NCBI GenBank assembly: GCA_003158895.1
Contig: PMLO01000271.1
Location: 10,168 to 17,093 of the forward strand
Source: Propionibacteriaceae bacterium
GTDB lineage: Bacteria; Actinomycetota; Actinomycetes; Propionibacteriales; Propionibacteriaceae
Direction: 5' to 3'
DNA length: 6,926 nt
A program made the position numbers and the translations under genes. Positions 4,680 to 6,926 of the stretch are shown in pieces. Under the pieces are notes generated by a model, which was given only the letters and a program-made list of their open reading frames with translations, was not told the DNA's origin and did not search any database. How positions within the stretch are numbered: position 1 is the stretch's first letter; every line of letters starts with the position of its first letter.

Positions 4680-6926
4680 CTACTTGTTCTTCAGCGCCGC
4701 ACGAGCCGCCGCGAGGCGAGCGATCGGAACGCGGAAGGGGGAGCAGGACACGTACGACAGGCCTGCGCGGTGGAAGAAGTCGATCGAATCGGGATCGCCA
4801 CCGTGCTCGCCACAGACACCGGTCTTCAGACCGGGCTTGGTCTGCCGACCCTTCTCGACGCCCATCTTGACGAGCTGTCCGACGCCCTCCTGGTCGAGCG
4901 ACTCGAAGGGGTTCTTCTCGATGACCTCGTCCTCGACGTACTCACCGAGGAAGCCGAGCTCGGCGTCGTCACGCGAGATGCCGATGCCGGTCTGGGTGAG
5001 GTCGTTCGTGCCGAACGAGAAGAAGTCGGCCTGGTTCGCGATCTGGTCTGCGGTGAGTGCCGCGCGCGGGATCTCGATCATGGTGCCGATCGTGTACGGA
5101 AGCGACTTGCCCGCCTTGGCGAACTCGTCCTCGACCGCCTTGGTGACGATCTCGCGCTGGATCCTGAGCTCGGACTCCCACGAGACGAGCGGGATCATGA
5201 TCTCGACCCCGACGGTCTCGCCTTCCTTCTCGAGCACCGCGAGGGCCGCCTTGATGATGGCGCGGGCCTGCATGTCCGGGATGGACGGGTAGAGCATCGC
5301 CAGACGGCAGCCACGCGTACCGAGCATCGGGTTCTGCTCGTGCAGGCGGTTGACCTGGGCCAGCGTGATGCGCTCAGCGGCGATCTGGTCGGCCGGGGCA
5401 CCGGTGAGCTCCAGCTTCTGGACGAGCAGCGACTGCTCGACCAGGTTGGGGAGGAACTCGTGCAGCGGCGGGTCGAGCAGACGGACCGTGACGGGGAGAC
5501 CCTTCATCGCGGTGAAGATCTCCTCGAAGTCGGCCTGCTGCATCGGCAGGATCTTCGCGAGAGCGGCTGCCCGCTCCTCCTCGTTCTCGGCCAGGATCAT
5601 CTCGCGCACCGCCGGGAGGCGGTCGGCGACCATGAACATGTGCTCCGTGCGAGCCAGGCCGATGCCCTCGGCGCCGAGCTCACGAGCCTTCGAGGCATCC
5701 TCGAAGTTCTCCGCGTTGGCGCGAACGCCGAGCGTACGAACCGCGTCGGCCCACTTGCCGACCGTCTCGAAGTCCTCGTTGAGTGCCGGCGGTACGAGCG
5801 GCAGCGCCCCGGCGAAGACCTCACCGGTCGAGCCGTTGAGGGTGACGGTGTCGGTCTTGCCGAACGTGGCGTCGCCGATCGTGACGGTCTCCCCCTTGGG
5901 GTCGATCTTGATCCCCGTGGCGCCGGCGACACAGGTGATGCCCATGCCGCGTGCGACGACGGCCGCGTGGCTCGTCATGCCGCCGTGGGCCGTGAGCACG
6001 CCCTGGGAGACCATGACGCCGTGGATATCGTCCGGAGTCGTCTCGAAGCGGACGAGGATGACCTTCTCGCCCCTGCCACCGCGCTCGGCAGCGTCATCAG
6101 CGGAGAAGGACAGGGCGCCCACCGCAGCACCGGGAGAGGCCGGGAGGCCTTTCACGATGACCGGAGCGATGTGCTCGGGGTCGATGCCCGGGTGGAGCAG
6201 AGCGTCGAGCTGCGACGGCTCGATGCGGAGCAGCGCCTCCTCCTTGGTGATGAGACCCTCGGCGACCATGTCGACGGCGGTCTTCACTGCGGCGGCGGCG
6301 GTGCGCTTCCCGTTGCGGGTCTGCAGCATGTAGAGCTTGCGATCCTCGATCGTGAACTCCATGTCCTGCATGTCCTTGTTGTGGAGCTCGAGCTTGTCCA
6401 TCGTGGCCAGCAGGTCGTGGAAGGCCTCGGGGAGGACCTCTTCCATCTCCGACAGCTCGCGGGGGGTACGGATGCCGGCGACGACGTCCTCACCCTGAGC
6501 GTTGGTGAGGAACTCGCCGTACAGCTCCTTCGCACCCGTGGACGGGTTGCGGGAGAAGCAGACGCCGGTGGCGGAGGTCTCGCCGCGGTTGCCGAACACC
6601 ATCTGCTGCACGTTGACGGCGGTGCCGAGGTTGCGGGAGATGCCGTTGGCCCGACGGTAGAACTCGGCGCGAGGGTTCAGCCACGACGCGAAGACGGCGT
6701 TGACCGCGCGGTGGAGCTGCTCGCGGGGATCCGAGGTCCACTCGCCGCCCAGCGCCTCGTTGGCGAGCGCCTTGAACGTGGCGGTCAGCTCCTTGAGGTC
6801 ATCGGCGGTGAGGTCGGTGTCGAGCGCAACGCCGCGGGCGGCCTTGATCTCGGTGAGCGCGTCCTCGAAGACGTGAGGCTCGATGCCCTCGACGACCTCG
6901 CCGTACATCTGGATGAAGCGGCGGTA
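4680..6926 (-). CDS. ppdK: Pyruvate, phosphate dikinase, lacking its N-terminus at the window edge
   Basis: Interconverts ATP + pyruvate + phosphate and AMP + PEP + PPi in the cytoplasm, linking glycolysis and gluconeogenesis. 748 codons are visible. The frame stays open through 6926 (YRRFIQMYGEV at the edge), so the Met at 6908 is internal. The family is about 870-900 residues, so roughly 130-140 N-terminal residues are missing. Numbering from that Met: 1-205 are the later part of the ATP-grasp domain (TGVCFSRNPSTG at 114-125; MEFTIEDRKLYMLQTRNGKR at 183-202). The phosphohistidine domain follows, with GGMTSHAAVVARGMG and phosphoacceptor His314 (codon 5967-5969). The PEP/pyruvate barrel covers about 400-742, with Arg476 (RLLDPPLHEFLP), Arg532 (GTRG), Glu612 (MIEIP), Asn635 (FGTNDLTQT) and catalytic Cys699 (GVCGEHGGDP, codon 4812-4814). 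All the expected catalytic residues I could check are present, so the enzyme should be active. The Thr two residues before His314 is the position phosphorylated by PPDK regulatory proteins in other organisms. The TAG stop is followed by a strong hairpin. Confidence 0.98.
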   Translation of the reverse strand, partial: YRRFIQMYGEVVEGIEPHVFEDALTEIKAARGVALDTDLTADDLKELTATFKALANEALGGEWTSDPREQLHRAVNAVFASWLNPRAEFYRRANGISRNLGTAVNVQQMVFGNRGETSATGVCFSRNPSTGAKELYGEFLTNAQGEDVVAGIRTPRELSEMEEVLPEAFHDLLATMDKLELHNKDMQDMEFTIEDRKLYMLQTRNGKRTAAAAVKTAVDMVAEGLITKEEALLRIEPSQLDALLHPGIDPEHIAPVIVKGLPASPGAAVGALSFSADDAAERGGRGEKVILVRFETTPDDIHGVMVSQGVLTAHGGMTSHAAVVARGMGITCVAGATGIKIDPKGETVTIGDATFGKTDTVTLNGSTGEVFAGALPLVPPALNEDFETVGKWADAVRTLGVRANAENFEDASKARELGAEGIGLARTEHMFMVADRLPAVREMILAENEEERAAALAKILPMQQADFEEIFTAMKGLPVTVRLLDPPLHEFLPNLVEQSLLVQKLELTGAPADQIAAERITLAQVNRLHEQNPMLGTRGCRLAMLYPSIPDMQARAIIKAALAVLEKEGETVGVEIMIPLVSWESELRIQREIVTKAVEDEFAKAGKSLPYTIGTMIEIPRAALTADQIANQADFFSFGTNDLTQTGIGISRDDAELGFLGEYVEDEVIEKNPFESLDQEGVGQLVKMGVEKGRQTKPGLKTGVCGEHGGDPDSIDFFHRAGLSYVSCSPFRVPIARLAAARAALKNK

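Noticed and set aside
5350..6333. Plus-strand frame of 327 codons
   Set aside because: It is antisense to the conserved ppdK catalytic domains; a Ser/Ala/Thr-rich shadow.
1..6926. Frequent GTAC/GTACG tetra- and pentamers
   Set aside because: By eye the excess over expectation is modest and most cases lie in codons such as CCGTAC and GGTACG, so codon preference explains it without invoking a signal.

Overview
The window is a high-GC stretch typical of an actinomycete. The preferred third codon positions are G or C, GTG and TTG starts occur, and the architecture (an FHA protein with a Pro/Gln-rich middle, next to a membrane-anchored repeat protein) resembles Nocardioidaceae and related lineages. 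The taxon is an inference from style and gene content, not from a marker gene.

Layout. Four of the five genes are on the minus strand. Reading the minus strand from high to low coordinates: (1) the C-terminal ~85% of pyruvate, phosphate dikinase (4680 to beyond 6926), ending in a strong GC-rich hairpin at 4633-4664. (2) A convergent intergenic stretch (4333-4679) with a short tandem and inverted repeat cluster. (3) A small plus-strand DUF2568-like membrane protein (3928-4332). (4) Divergent from it, a DUF2231-like four-helix membrane protein (3388-3867), with a relatively AT-rich shared promoter region containing a perfect 10-bp palindrome. (5) An FHA-domain protein of 679 residues (1261-3300). 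(6) 94 bases further on, the first 388 residues of a large membrane-anchored protein with a propeller-like extracytoplasmic region (below 1 to 1166).

How the genes may work together. PPDK is central carbon metabolism (PEP/pyruvate interconversion) and is probably unrelated to the rest. The FHA protein and the membrane-anchored protein are probably one operon. In related genomes such pairs tend to sit with MoxR-type ATPase, DUF58, transglutaminase-like and protein phosphatase/kinase genes; that is recalled family knowledge, and none of those genes is in this window. The FHA module keeps its phosphothreonine-binding residues, so a phospho-dependent link between the cytoplasm and a surface protein is plausible. 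The DUF2231 and DUF2568 proteins have no assigned biochemical role.

I see no CRISPR array, rRNA, complete tRNA, transposase or phage gene. The long plus-strand open frame over 1-2646 is the antisense shadow of the two signalling-type genes. Nothing here clearly amounts to a new system. The items most worth a second look are the 4472-4558 repeat cluster, the Ca-loop-like motif and unassigned N-terminal domain of the FHA protein, and the two intergenic dyads.
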